Origin: Exophiala sp. HKRS030
Lineage: Eukaryota > Ascomycota > Eurotiomycetes > Chaetothyriales > Herpotrichiellaceae
Direction of reading: 5' to 3'
Assembly (NCBI GenBank): GCA_023897205.1
Contig: JAHWDD010000005.1
Coordinates: forward strand, 5,208,001 to 5,272,000
DNA length: 64,000 nt
Of this stretch, positions 23,258-34,446 are shown one piece after another. Numbering within the stretch: the stretch's first letter is position 1; every line of letters starts with the position of its first letter. The translations under genes were made by a program, and so were the position numbers. The notes under the pieces are model-generated. The model was not told the DNA's origin. It saw only the letters and a list, made by a program, of their open reading frames with translations, and made no database searches.

Positions 23258-24594
23258 GTTGGTATTGGCAAAAGCACTTAGAAGGGCTATTTGAAAACGG
23301 GATCTGGCGATCGGGAAAGTGTTTTCGATATCTTTCTTATCTAGTTGTGCCTTTTTCTAGGTGGGACAGAGGTGTTGTTGAGGATGAGAGCGGGGTAATC
23401 AAAGAGATAATGCGCGAGACAGGCCGGGAGAAAGCAGGACTGGAGGGAAGGTCGTAAGAAAGGAAGTTTTGTTTTAGGTTTTGTGTTTGTATGCATTCAT
23501 ATGTCTCCTTAGCTTTCGTCCTCGTATCATTAACGGTGTATCACTTCACTCCAGAAAAGTTATCACATGATAATGTGCTTCCTGGTGACAATTTTTGACC
23601 GACCGCCGGGGTTTAGGTTTGGGTCGGATTTGGAGAAGCATCAAGGCACCGATGTAGCGGGACTGTGGTTCAGGGAGGGTGGTCAATACGACGGACTGCA
23701 GGTGATATTGGAACAGAGAGGGGCAGTGCGCAGGATGTGGAGGGGCTGAACTTGAGGTTTGGTTCAAGGCCAAGGTGGTATGCTAGATGGAGACATTTTG
23801 GTTGAGCACTCAGGTGAGATGTGAGCTGCGTGACATCGCATGCGCATGCTTGGGCAAAGATGATCGTCAACAACTGCAGGTGATATTTGTACCTCCGTAG
23901 GCAGCAGTCGAAAGCGGTTAAGCACCAAAAGTAACAACGTGCCTGCCACTTACACACTTGCCTGCTGTTGCCTTATGCCACGGTTGAGGAAAGAGCGAGA
24001 GCGAGAGCGAACATACTCTGCAGTCGCGACTGGGACACTCTGGTTTGAGTATCTGACAACTAAGGAAAGAGCCACATTGAAGAGCATTTGACGAGGCAGG
24101 TACCTTGCAGTTTTACAATGGACATCCTCACTCTGGCAACGACCTTGCTAACGTAGAACTCCTCTCAACTCAGAGCGCCATCTCACCCTATATCTGTCTC
24201 ATTTGAACAGCCACGAACACCTTCACTTGGTGGTAGGAATCATGCGATGACATAAGGATCGCCAACAACACTCAGAATAACAGGATCGAGGCTCGACCAG
24301 AGGGGTGGGAGCCTACCACTTGGCCACTCGCCGGTGAGCATTGACAGACTAATGTCAGCCTCTAAACTGGGACTCCTCCAATCAAAGATAGAATGAATAC
24401 GCCCCAACCAATCATACATCCGCGACCGGGATCTGCGTCGACGTTCGATGTCACGCCGTCTTTGCTTGGCTATTCATGCATTTGTATTCTGGAAGACTTC
24501 CAATATGGACATTATCCCTCTTGATTCCTTACACTTGCATATAAACAATGAATGCAATTCCTTGACGAGGCCTTTTGTCTAAGCCTGGCCCCCA
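23258..24594. other. Long intergenic region, no supported gene
   Basis: About 1.3 kb lie between two divergent starts. It contains a short AGAGCGAGAGCGAGAGCGA repeat near 23993-24012 and several small open frames without domains. I looked for split small-exon genes and found none I could support. It probably includes the long promoter of the Zn2Cys6 regulator. Confidence 0.45.
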
Positions 24595-26506
24595 ATGGAC
24601 ACAACTGTAGTGGAGAAACCGACAGAAGCTGCCACCAAAAGAACTCGCAAGGCACACAATAAAGTCCGCTCGGGTTGCTTTACATGCAAGTATGGTGTTT
24701 AACTTGGTTTTGCCCTCCTCGCAGCTCAACTGACTTGTCAACAGAATCAGACGTAAGAAATGCGACGAGGCAAAACCATTCTGTCACAGATGTACAAGTA
24801 CAGGTCGCAAATGCGATGGATATCCTACTTCGTCACTACCACCGACTTCGAGTTCGAGTCATGGCCAAGATTCTGTGAGTGAATCTGCCTCGAAACGACA
24901 AAAGTCCAACGACAAAATACCCATCCCGAAACATCACTCGAACCACATCGTCGCCACCAAAGGTGTGGATCTTTTGCGTCGGGCACCTTCCCTTGTGCGT
25001 TTCCACGATGATGTCGACTTTTACTGTTTCGATTTCTTCCGTACTCGGACTGGACCAGAGTTTGCCGCATATTTTGATAGTTCCATCTGGAAGACATTCA
25101 TAATTCGAGCAGCTATTCAGTATCCGACCGTGATGGCTGCTGCGGCTGCTCTTGGTGCTGCTCATCGACGATTCGAACTCGGTATTTCACGTGAAGCATT
25201 TGAATTTTGTGATATTTCACAGAGATTGTATCAGAAAGCAATGAAGAAGCTTGATGATGAGATGGCAATGAACCACCCAGATTCCGCCGAGATTAACATG
25301 CTTACCATGAAACTGTTCAGCATCTTCAATACCTTCCAGGGCAATTATGGCGTGGCATTGGCCAACATGACGAACGGCATAAAAAGCCTACTCAAACACA
25401 ATTTTCGAACAACTTTTACGGACACACAATACAGAGCGGTAGATGTCAATTACGACAGTCTTCGGAAACTATTTCTCAGGCTCGAACTTGAATCCGTTCG
25501 ACTGTTCAATGAGTCCTTCACGATCTTGAGCGACCCAGAAGACAACATGTGCTCGGCGATACCTCTACCGGATGAACCAACACAATTACCATCACCACCC
25601 TGCCAAGATACTGGCGACATCCCCAGTGCAGAACCATATCCTATACCGCGAGCATTTTCATCTCTTGCGCAAGCTCGTGACGTGCTTTTCACTGAAACGA
25701 AATGGATCTGGCACACATGGAATCTCATGGAAAGGGGTATATTAGCGTCTGGCTTCAAAAGGCAGCAGATTCACATTTCGCGACTGCTCCAATGGTCCAT
25801 GGCTTACGCGGAATTCACCAAAACAGATATCGACACTCGAGAGCCTCGTTCCAAACACGCTGCTTATTTCTTGAAGGTATACCGCGAAGCCGCCTACCTT
25901 CTCTTACTTACACAAGTTGCTCTCCACGAACCCGATACAGGTGCTCCCATCATTCCGCTCTGTATACCGCCGGAGACCTGCCAGTGCCATAAATCATGTC
26001 GAAATTATGCCGAGCGCAAAGAAGCATTGAACGCTCATTTTGCCCGTCTCTTGGTTCTTGGCGAATCCATTTTTAATGCTGCGTCTTTTTTCGCCTACGA
26101 GGAACATTCGATCAGTCACGATTCTGGTATCGGCCCCCCAATCTTTGTAGGCGCCGCGGACTGTCGATCAACCAAAGTTCGGCACCAGGTGAACAATCTG
26201 TTGGAGAAATCCGAGATTCAAAAGCGGATTTGGGATCGTCTGGGAGTGTATGCCGTTGCAGAGAAGATCTCAAGTATCTCAGAACATGCAGTAGTCAACT
26301 CGGGTGTGGTCTCTGCATCTTTGGATCCGAAATGGGTGGATATTACATTTTTCCTAGAGGAACGGCGTGTCCTATTGAGATATTGCACACCAGACCGAGA
26401 CGGGATTGGGGGAAGACTCCGGGGAACTGGGATCACAACTGATGAGTTTGGAAGAGGTAGCGGAAGTGGAGGGTTAATGTGGACACAACAGTGGATACGA
26501 TTCTGA
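24595..26506 (+). CDS. Zn2Cys6 fungal transcription factor with Fungal_trans_2-like C-terminus
   Basis: Two exons, 24595-24689 and 24745-26506, give 618 aa. The intron of 55 nt sits inside the zinc cluster, after TGC-AA. The six cysteines are at 28, 31, 38, 45, 48 and 55 (SGCFTCKIRRKKCDEAKPFC then HRCTSTGRKC). A Ser/Pro linker follows. The rest matches the fungal regulator type with FDFFRTRTGPEFAAYFDSSIW and AAAAALGAAHRRFELG, found in many Zn2Cys6 proteins of unknown target. It is nuclear and binds CGG half-sites. Neighbours are a DUF1857 gene (divergent) and a GFA-like gene (same strand); neither reveals the regulated pathway. Confidence 0.9.
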
Positions 26507-26858
26507 TAGAAGATTTGGGTGAGAAACGGGAAATGTTGTAGTTGATGCAAAATGAGCAACCTCAAGCGATGCCATGATACTCTGCTCCTCATTTACAATG
26601 TACCAAGTACACTATAAGATGGTGGATTGGTGGATAGCGGCAGAAATGGTCGAGTGGTGCCGCACGGGTGCCTGGGAGGCTGGAGCTAAAGGTGCTGCTG
26701 CCTGATAGATCCCGCACTCGGGATTTTGAGTTTGATTTCAGCATCACGAAGTCGGGCAGGGAACACGGCAGCTGCCAGTGCATATATTGACGTCTCAAGT
26801 ACACGAATCTGCGTTCCCTATGAGAAACAGCAAAAGATTCGCGAGATAAGAAGAGATA
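26507..26858. other. Intergenic, no supported gene
   Basis: A 352-bp gap between two genes on the same strand, probably the terminator of the regulator and promoter of the GFA-like gene. Nothing specific was seen. Confidence 0.4.
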
Positions 26859-27314
26859 ATGTCAGTACCTGTACCTACCAAAACGAAATTTAATGGATCC
26901 TGCCACTGTGGATTCATCAAATACACAGCAGCTCTTCCTGACACCGATACTCGCGTAGCCCAACGATGCAATTGTACAGTCTGCGTGAAGCAAGGCTACA
27001 CAGGCATGCGACTGTCGCCAGAAGACTTCACTCTGCAGTCTCCGCAGTCATCGGGTGAGGTCCAAAACTACCAATCGAAATCAAAGAACATCAACAAGTA
27101 CTTCTGCGGCACGTGTGGAATCCATTGTTGGAGCAACGGCAAGTTCGAATTTCAAGGGACATTGCACGAATTCTTCTCGATCAATATCTTGACGTTGGAT
27201 CAGCCTCAGCAAGGACTCGAGCTTAGCGAATTTCGCATCATGTATTTTGATGGCAGGAATGACAATTGGATTGCGGGGCCTAGAGACGTTCCGTGGCCGG
27301 GTGGTTGTCTTTGA
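26859..27314 (+). CDS. GFA/CENP-V domain zinc protein
   Basis: A single exon of 151 aa. The family cysteines are present: CHC at 15-17 (GSCHCGF), CNCTVC at 37-42, and YFCGTCGIHCW near 84-90. These bind the structural and catalytic zinc ions of the glutathione-dependent formaldehyde-activating (GFA)/CENP-V fold. Most fungal members have no proven substrate; some act on S-hydroxymethylglutathione or other small thiol adducts. There is no signal peptide, so it is probably cytosolic. Length is normal for the family. Confidence 0.88.
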   Translation: MSVPVPTKTKFNGSCHCGFIKYTAALPDTDTRVAQRCNCTVCVKQGYTGMRLSPEDFTLQSPQSSGEVQNYQSKSKNINKYFCGTCGIHCWSNGKFEFQGTLHEFFSINILTLDQPQQGLELSEFRIMYFDGRNDNWIAGPRDVPWPGGCL

Positions 27315-28229
27315 GGTTCCTAGATTGCTTGTCAAGAGTACCAAGTAGTCGCCATGGACTTGAGGCATGAGGGAGGCGACGAGAGAGCATACAGAATATA
27401 TTCCAGTGTACTCCGTAGCTCCCTCAGCACGTGCTTAGCTGAACAAACACGTGAACGAATAGGCGGCGTGATCTTGGCATGAAGACTCCTTCGGAAGTTC
27501 GGTGGAAGTTACTCTTTTGTTCGCCTATGAGGCAGGAGCTCCTCGACAGATAATCCTCCTACGTCTTGCAAAGTACTACGGACTACAGCAATATTTTTCT
27601 AATTCCGGCTTTTCCTCGCTGAACATGTCTACAATCTTTCAACATCGACACTGCGCCATTTCCATCATTGAGCATAAATATGAAACACGTTTAACTGCAC
27701 TAGGTTTCTAGGCAAACACATGTTTGGCACCTTTCCCGCACGTGCCACGCTATTCCGTTGTACGCCAGGCCAAGTCTCAGTGCGCAAGGATGGCGTGTCT
27801 TGTGCGGGATGAATACTGCATCTCCCGCCTGCCGTGCCTGGCTAAAGGTGCAGTGGCGATGGCTCTCATCCTGATTCAGACATGTACATCTCTTTGATGT
27901 GACGAAAAGCTGCATTCCGGGGTGGCTGAGCCCGGTCCACAAGCGACAAGCCGACTTGCACGTATCACGGCTTCATTAGCACATGGTAATGATTCTTGAG
28001 GACTTCGCCAAGTAAGGGTGCGGCCACCATATTGATCATTCCGCATATGCCACTATATCCCTATCTGCGGTAAGTCGTCCAGTCTGAGGCTTCTTGCATA
28101 CCGCTGGGAGCCTAAGTAAGACCTTCACCGCTTACCACGCTCGTATATCTTTCTCTATCTCGTGAATTTCGAGAACATTGCGGCTTCACTTCCTTGCTTT
28201 CTCTTCATGGTACCTGGACACGATCGAAA
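27315..28229. other. Intergenic with TACTCCGTA motif and two CACGTG sites
   Basis: About 900 bp hold no recognised gene. TACTCCGTA lies at 27409-27417. CACGTG occurs at 27428-27433 and 27448-27453. It includes the promoter of the antiporter gene. Confidence 0.4.
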
Positions 28230-30923
28230 ATGTCGCTCACTACTTCCTCGATTCAACCCTCAGGAACCAGTAATGCCACGACCGTGGCCCCGCCCCAAGC
28301 GGGAATCTTTGAGGGGCTCAACCCTTCACATTACAATCCTAGCGATCCGATCGTCCTATTTATCATTCAGGCTTCTATTGTGATTGCCTTGAGTCGATTG
28401 TTATACTGGCCACTGTCCAAAGTTCGACAACCATCAGTTATTGCAGAAGTCATCGCGGTAGGCCCTCAAGGTAGACATCCCCATTTGTCAAATGGCCACT
28501 CACGACTCTAGGGCATCTTACTTGGACCTTCAGTATTTGGTCGAATTCCTGGCTTTACCAATGCCATCTTTCCCCGAGAAGGAATGGCCCCGTTCACCTT
28601 GGTGGCCAACATCGGTCTTGTCTTGTACCTCTTCCTCGTTGGTCTTGAAGTGGACCTTCGTTTCTTGGTTAGCAACTGGCGAATCGCCGTTAGTGTGGCA
28701 TCACTAGATATGGCTGTTCCCTTTGGACTAGGCTACGCGCTTGCCTATGGACTATATCATCAATTCAGGAATGACGAGGGTATTGTGCTAATCAACTTTG
28801 CCACATATGGTCTGTTCGTTGCAATCGCCATAGCTATAACGGCGTTCCCAGTCTTGTGTCGCATTCTTACCTCTCTCAATCTTCTCAACAGCAACGTTGG
28901 TATAATTACCCTCAGCTCTGGCATCGCCAATGACGTGGTCGGTTGGGTTTTGTTGGCACTATGTGTCACGCTTGTCAATGCTGGCAACGGAATCACATCA
29001 CTCTACGTCTTCTTGACGGCGATTGCCTATGCGCTGTTCCTGGCCTTTGCAGTCAGACCAGCATTCATGTGGGTATTGCGCAGAACACACAGTCTGGAGA
29101 ATGGCCCTACACAAGGTGTGGTGGCTTTGACCATTTTTATCGTTTTTGCCTCCGCATTCTTCACGAATGTCATCGGTGCACATGCTGTGTTTGGTGCTTT
29201 TATGGCTGGCTTGATGTGCCCTCATGAAGGTGGTTTTGCGATCAAGTTGACCGAAAAACTCGAGGATCTCATTGCCACTTTGTTCCTGCCACTCTTCTTC
29301 GCACGATCTGGTCTAAACACCAATCTCGGTCTTCTCGACAGTGGCATAGTGTGGGGTTATGTTGTCGCCATTATAATGGTTGCATTTGCCAGTAAAATCT
29401 TTGGCGGTACCATGGGGGCTAGGCTCAATGGGCTCTTATGGCGAGAATCAGTGACGATTGGGGTGTTTATGTCCTGCAAAGGTCTGGTCGAACTTATCGT
29501 CTTGAACATTGGACTTCAAGCCAAGATTCTGAGCACGAGGACCTTCACCATGTTTGTGGTCATGGCTTTAGTAACTACATTCGCAACAACGCCATTGGCA
29601 AGCTGGGCATATCCACCTTCTTATCAACGAAAGCTCAAGCTATGGAAAGAAGGAAAGATCGACTGGAACGGCAACCCGCTTCATCCAGAAAACAGCGACT
29701 ATGACGCTGTTAAACGTGGAGAAGTGGCTAATAGTTTATTGGTCTATCTTCGTGCAGATGGCCTTTCAAGCCTGTTCTCCATCATCAAGCTCTTCACCGA
29801 CGTTCGGTCCTCGCCGGAAATAAACCAACTCACCACAGGGGAGAAGGGTTTCAGATCAACGACAGCATCAAGTGTTCGTTCATCTGTTGATATCCAAGGC
29901 CTTCGGAAACGACTCCAAATCAATAGTATTCGACTCACTGAACTCAGCGAGAGAAATTCGTCGGTCATGAGAGTTTCTGAATATGACAACAATTCCAGCA
30001 GTGATCCGATCATGAAAGCATTTGGGTCCCTAGTCCTTGGAGCTTCGCGCGAGGTTGTCATCCATGGGCGTGTGATTGTGACCCCCGGAGAAAGTTTTGC
30101 CGAAACGCTTACAGCTCGCGCAATCCACAACGGTAGCGACCTTGTGTTGATCCCATGGAGCGAGACCGGTACAGTGTCTGAACTACCATCATACCGTGGT
30201 GGCAATGTGCTACAAAACCCTCTGAACAACCAAGAATTTGGCCGCCTTGTCGGTGATATGTACGACCGAGCAAGCCTTGTTTCGAATGTGGGTGTCTTCG
30301 TGGACCGCAGCTTGGTCAACAGAAGTCGAGGAATATCACCGGCAGACCACGGTATCGACAGGATTGCTCGAGTTTCATCACGAAGTAGTTACCCTGATTT
30401 TATCGATGACAGTGATGTCACGTATTCGTCTTTGGACGAGGGTGTTACTCACCTTCACTCTTTCTACGCTGGAAGCAATGATGACATCTTTGCCGTTAAG
30501 CTGGCTCTTCAGCTGTCACAAAACGATGCAGTCACAGTCACCATCACCAAACTCCTGCAGACGGAATCCCACGAGAGCGATCATGCTCGTCAAGCCAACA
30601 ACACAGTCTTTGATATCATGAAAGCCCACGCCTCTGACTTGTTGCCTGCCCGGGTGACATTCGATGAGTTTGATTCCGACCTCCCGAGCAGCGTTATCAC
30701 GATGGGCGACACAGCTCAGAACACCATCTTTATAGTTGGCCGTTCGATCCCGAATCTTTCCTTGGTAGAAACCTCAGGTTCTCAAAGCAACGATACGAGT
30801 CGAATATTGGGTCCTCTTGCATCGTATCTCATTGCCCAACTCAAGGAGAAATCGTCAAGTGCAGGGCTGCTAGTAGTCCAATCTAAGAGCCGTGCCATCG
30901 ACCCCCGAAAAGTCCTACGTTGA
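28230..30923 (+). CDS. KHA1: K+/H+ antiporter, Kha1-like (CPA2 family)
   Basis: Two exons, 28230-28457 and 28512-30923 (54-nt intron GTAGGC...TAG), give 879 aa. A short N-terminus leads into HYNPSDPIVLFIIQASIVIAL, then about 12 membrane segments. The sequences KVRQPSVIAEVIAGILLGPS and NVIGAHAVFGAFMAGL are characteristic of the Na+/H+ exchanger domain. LTSLNLLNSNVGIITLSSGIANDVVGW holds the CPA2 Asn-Asp ion-binding pair (shown here across two overlapping motifs). The C-terminal half is soluble and has USP-like folds (LVLGASREVVIHGRV). In yeast Kha1 sits in Golgi membranes and controls lumenal pH and K+. The organelle is inferred from the yeast homologue. Confidence 0.92.
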
Positions 30924-31720
30924 GAACCAAAGAGGTCAATAGAAGTCCGGCATAGGAAGGCTTTCAGAGATTGGACAAGGTGTGTTGTGACGGCCCATTT
31001 TATAATTTTTCAATAACGAAATCTCCTAGTTGTGATAAACTCATTTTCACATTCTAGATTGCTTCAGTGTTGTTCCATTCATGAGTCATGCCGTTGTCGT
31101 GAATGCTACCGGAAAAGATAATCACATTCTGTTCGGCACCCAATGGTTTGAAGACGAAGTCGCCTACTCAGCACACCGTTTTCCTGTCTCAATTTCCCCC
31201 GCTAAATTTGTGCATACAGTGAGGTCAGCCCCCACTTTGAGGCGGTGGGCTCAAGATGTGCCCGTTATTTATCACAAGCACGTGCGTCTGCAGTCATGCC
31301 GTATCATATCTCTGTACTCCCTGCATCTTACAGCCCTATCTGCAGCCTACTAAGAAAAGATCCACTCAACCGAATAGGCGTGCTTTCTTAGCCTCCCAAA
31401 AATCCAGCTGCGCCTTGTCAGCACTTGTCAAAGCCTTTGGAATCTGTTGGCTGTTATTTTCGAGAGGATTCGTGTATTTGGATCTGTGGGTTATGCCATG
31501 CCGGCTTCCAATCCATCTCATTACGTGTTTTCCATTGGAGTGCAGCTTAATCATCCTTACATTCTTTTGGCCAAAGGGGACTTTTGTGCCTTGGTCTGAT
31601 ATTGGCTCGGTTCATTAGTCGAGGGTGTACAATGCTACGACTTCGGGTTAACACTGCCACGAGCTGAAATGTTGGTCTTTCGGCCTCGCAATGTCGAAGC
31701 ACATGCTTCAAAAGGTAAGA
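30924..31720. other. Intergenic, no supported gene
   Basis: About 800 bp between the antiporter gene and the promoter of the small serine-rich gene. A 90-codon plus frame (31081-31353) has no recognisable domain and poor support. CACGTG lies near 31278. Confidence 0.4.
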
Positions 31721-31728
31721 TATATAAG
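31721..31728 (+). promoter_or_regulatory. TATA-like element of the small serine-rich gene
   Basis: TATATAAG at 31721-31728 lies 160 nt before the ATG at 31888. The stretch between is C/A-rich with AAAAGAAAAG runs, as in leaders of strongly expressed fungal genes. Seen in the sequence; promoter role inferred. Confidence 0.4.
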
Positions 31729-31887
31729 TTCACTTGGACAAGACCACTCTTGCAACATCAACACGGTGCACATCTCAGCATTCGTCACCCTTGACTCTTC
31801 GAAAAGAAAAGAAAAGAACAGAAAAGGCCAAGATACCACCGTCCCCATACAGATCAACTATAGTCTTCATATCTAACCACATCAAAC

Positions 31888-32199
31888 ATGGCATCATTCC
31901 ATCTCGCCCGGAAATCCGTCAGCTCGATCAACGCGGAAACAACGACCTTCTCAGTCAACACCAATTCCTGGCTGTCATCGCCGTGGTCGACAAGTCTATC
32001 ACGAGGAAAATCGGCGTCGTCGACGTCATCATCACCACCAACTTCTAAAAGCATGTCCTTGGCCGTCCCGAGCTCTGCTAGCATCGACAAGAGGAGAAAA
32101 GGCATCGATCGCGGCACTGCCTACACAGAGACCGACTCCCTGTCAGGATCGATGAGCAGTAGTTATGGCTCGTTCAACGGGCGGACGTTGTACCGTTAA
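31888..32199 (+). CDS. Small serine-rich protein, 103 aa
   Basis: The ATG at 31888 is in good context (ATCAAACATGGCA). The protein is basic and about one third Ser/Thr (VSSINAETTTFSVNTNSW, then SASSTSSSPPTSKSM), ends with GSFNGRTLYR, and has no signal peptide or membrane helix. I do not recognise a named family. The TATA-like element and adenine-rich leader support a real gene. The composition suggests an intrinsically disordered phosphorylated protein of the stress-inducible type; this is inference. Confidence 0.6.
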   Translation: MASFHLARKSVSSINAETTTFSVNTNSWLSSPWSTSLSRGKSASSTSSSPPTSKSMSLAVPSSASIDKRRKGIDRGTAYTETDSLSGSMSSSYGSFNGRTLYR

Positions 32200-32489
32200 A
32201 AGGGGAAATGAATGATCAGTATTGGAATCCGAGTCGTTGGAAATGGTCTTGTTATTTGATATTGAAGAGGTTTTCCAGCAAGTCACCTCTCAAAGTATAC
32301 TAGAATGTCAGTTACAATCCCGGTCCGCGATAAGGGCGGCGTTGTGCTACATTAGGCTATATCAAAATTCAATCGCATTGCTTTTTACCTATTTCTGGGT
32401 GTTCACGCAGCACTTTTTGATGGCTTTGTTTAACTCTACACAGTCAGATGGGATATCCCGTACGAATCCAATTGCCCACCAAGCCGGAT

Positions 32490-33335
32490 TTAGAACTTCT
32501 CCTTCGCGGGCCTCATATCAAGCTCGTGCACCCAGAGATCACTGCTCTGCCGACTGACATCAAGATACAACCTATCAACACTCTCGGCGCGGATATTCTC
32601 ACCCATCCGTACCTTTTCCATCTTCTGCTGCAAGTCATCCACGACTCCGTCGGCCGAGGTATCGACATCGACAATCCCGCCATTAGCAATCGCATGCACG
32701 ACATGCACGCCTTTTGCAGAATACTCCCTAGCCAGACTCTGCGCCAGCATGCGCACACCGGCCCGCCCGGCGCCGTACGCCGCATATCCCGGGTTGGTGC
32801 GCAAGGCGCCCAACGTGCCCGTGAAGATGATGGTGCCTTTCTTGCGCGCGACTTCGTCCCCGGTCTCGTCGTCGTGCTCGACCTCGGCGTCTCGTCCTTG
32901 ATACTGGTCCAGCATCCACTTCAGGCACAGCTGGCTGAACACGGCCGCGCCCGTGACGTACGTCTGCAAACTGTCGCCGAACCGCGTCAGGTCTTCCTCC
33001 TCGAACGCCACGCGGTGCGAGTGCTTGATGTTCCACACGGCGAGCTTCAATTTCAATTTCAATTCCGGTCCTGATCCAGAGCTCAGACTCTCAGCCCATT
33101 TCCGGATCGCCGGCACCGTCTGCCCGAGTTGCTCTTGCGACGTATCCGTCTTGAACGCCTTGAGGACCCCGCCTTGTGATTCGCGCGATATGCGCTCTGC
33201 GAGGCTGTCGTCGCCGCTACGGCTGAGGAGTGCGACGGCGAGATTGCCCTTTTTCGGATGTGCCAGGATACGTGCGATGCCGGATGCCGTTGTTGGCCCG
33301 GCGCCCATGATTATTGCGAGGCCGGAAGGTGCCAT
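32490..33335 (-). CDS. Short-chain dehydrogenase-like protein with altered active site
   Basis: A single exon of 281 aa; the ATG at 33335 is placed just before the Rossmann motif MGAGPTTASGIA (10-21). Near the centre GTIIFTGTLGAL is followed by GYAAYGAGRAG. The usual Y-x-x-x-K is here Y-G-A-G-R, so the catalytic lysine appears to be arginine; related fungal SDRs have FAAFAAAK at this point. The N-terminus and VHVVHAIANGGI near the end agree with that SDR subgroup. Whether it is an active NAD(P)H enzyme is unclear. The gene has high GC at third codon positions compared with MSH3 or SCY1, as does the Gfo/Idh/MocA gene that follows it. Confidence 0.78.
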   Translation of the reverse strand: MAPSGLAIIMGAGPTTASGIARILAHPKKGNLAVALLSRSGDDSLAERISRESQGGVLKAFKTDTSQEQLGQTVPAIRKWAESLSSGSGPELKLKLKLAVWNIKHSHRVAFEEEDLTRFGDSLQTYVTGAAVFSQLCLKWMLDQYQGRDAEVEHDDETGDEVARKKGTIIFTGTLGALRTNPGYAAYGAGRAGVRMLAQSLAREYSAKGVHVVHAIANGGIVDVDTSADGVVDDLQQKMEKVRMGENIRAESVDRLYLDVSRQSSDLWVHELDMRPAKEKF

Positions 33336-34446
33336 TGCGAAGAGTTTCTGGTTGCTGTTGCCGCGATCACGTCGATGACGGAGGGAGGCGAGGATGAAGC
33401 TGGATGATGGCTGGTCGGCCAATTGAGTCTCGGTGAGGATGAGCGAGTTTCTAGTCAATGGAACACGTTTTGAAGCCTATCTCCTTCTGGCGGTCGATGG
33501 CAGTCTTCGAGACAATTGAATTGCTGGTGATGTTAGCGTTTCCACGAGATCTGATGAGGGATGATATATTCGTCAATGAAATGACGAAAAGACTGAATGC
33601 TCTAATCCACTTCAGCCTCTGATTTCCAAATACCGACAAAGCTTCACGACGTCATATAGGCTGATTTCTCCAATCTCTCCTGCTCCTACCTTCTGGTTTC
33701 CGGTACTTTTTTTGCGGAGGTTGAGCCGCCATTTCCGACTTGACGATTGTCACTGGTCGTCTTCGTTTTCCAACCTTTTTTTATTAGTCCGACGTGCAGA
33801 GAGCTTACACGGAGTCGTGCCGGGGAACAAAAGTCTGGGAGCCGTTTCTGGCGGTGCTGACCTCCTTCGAGCCCCTTTTTCACCATTGGCACGTGACATG
33901 CCACTCTTCTGCTCGTTCTTCCAACCTCTTCTATTCTCAGATTAACGTAGAGTACCTACCGTTCGGTCAGATGCCGAGCGCTTGACTCATTGAGTGCTCA
34001 AAAAAGTCTGTACTTATGGAATGTGATCCCTTTGCTCATCATGTCCAGCTTGCAGCCTGATGCGGGGTTAGGATCATCGTCGACAATACACTTACTCCGA
34101 GCACTCGCTAACAAAACATACACGTTCCGAGTGCTTTGTTGCCAAGCTTCTCGAATATCTACGGAGTAGGTGGTTCAGCCTGCCTGACGCCAGCTTTGCC
34201 TGACGTCGATTAAAATCGCGCTGTCCAACAGGCGTGCCTAATGACATTTGTCAGCTGCTTGCCTGATAGATTTGATCAAGGTTGACTGCCGGATGGTCGC
34301 TGTGAGGACATAAAATCCCAACGAGGAGCATTTTCTGGCTCGTCCATTCATTTACCGGCGTGCGAACCCTGATCGCCATAGTAGCCGGAGTGATTTGTTC
34401 CATCTCTTGAAACTTGTTGAATCCAAGACACCGCAAAAAAGACAAC
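33336..34446. other. Divergent intergenic region with TACGGAGTA motif
   Basis: About 1.1 kb hold the promoters of the SDR-like and Gfo/Idh/MocA genes. No coding frame could be supported. TACGGAGTA lies at 34160-34168 and CACGTG at about 33892. Confidence 0.4.
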
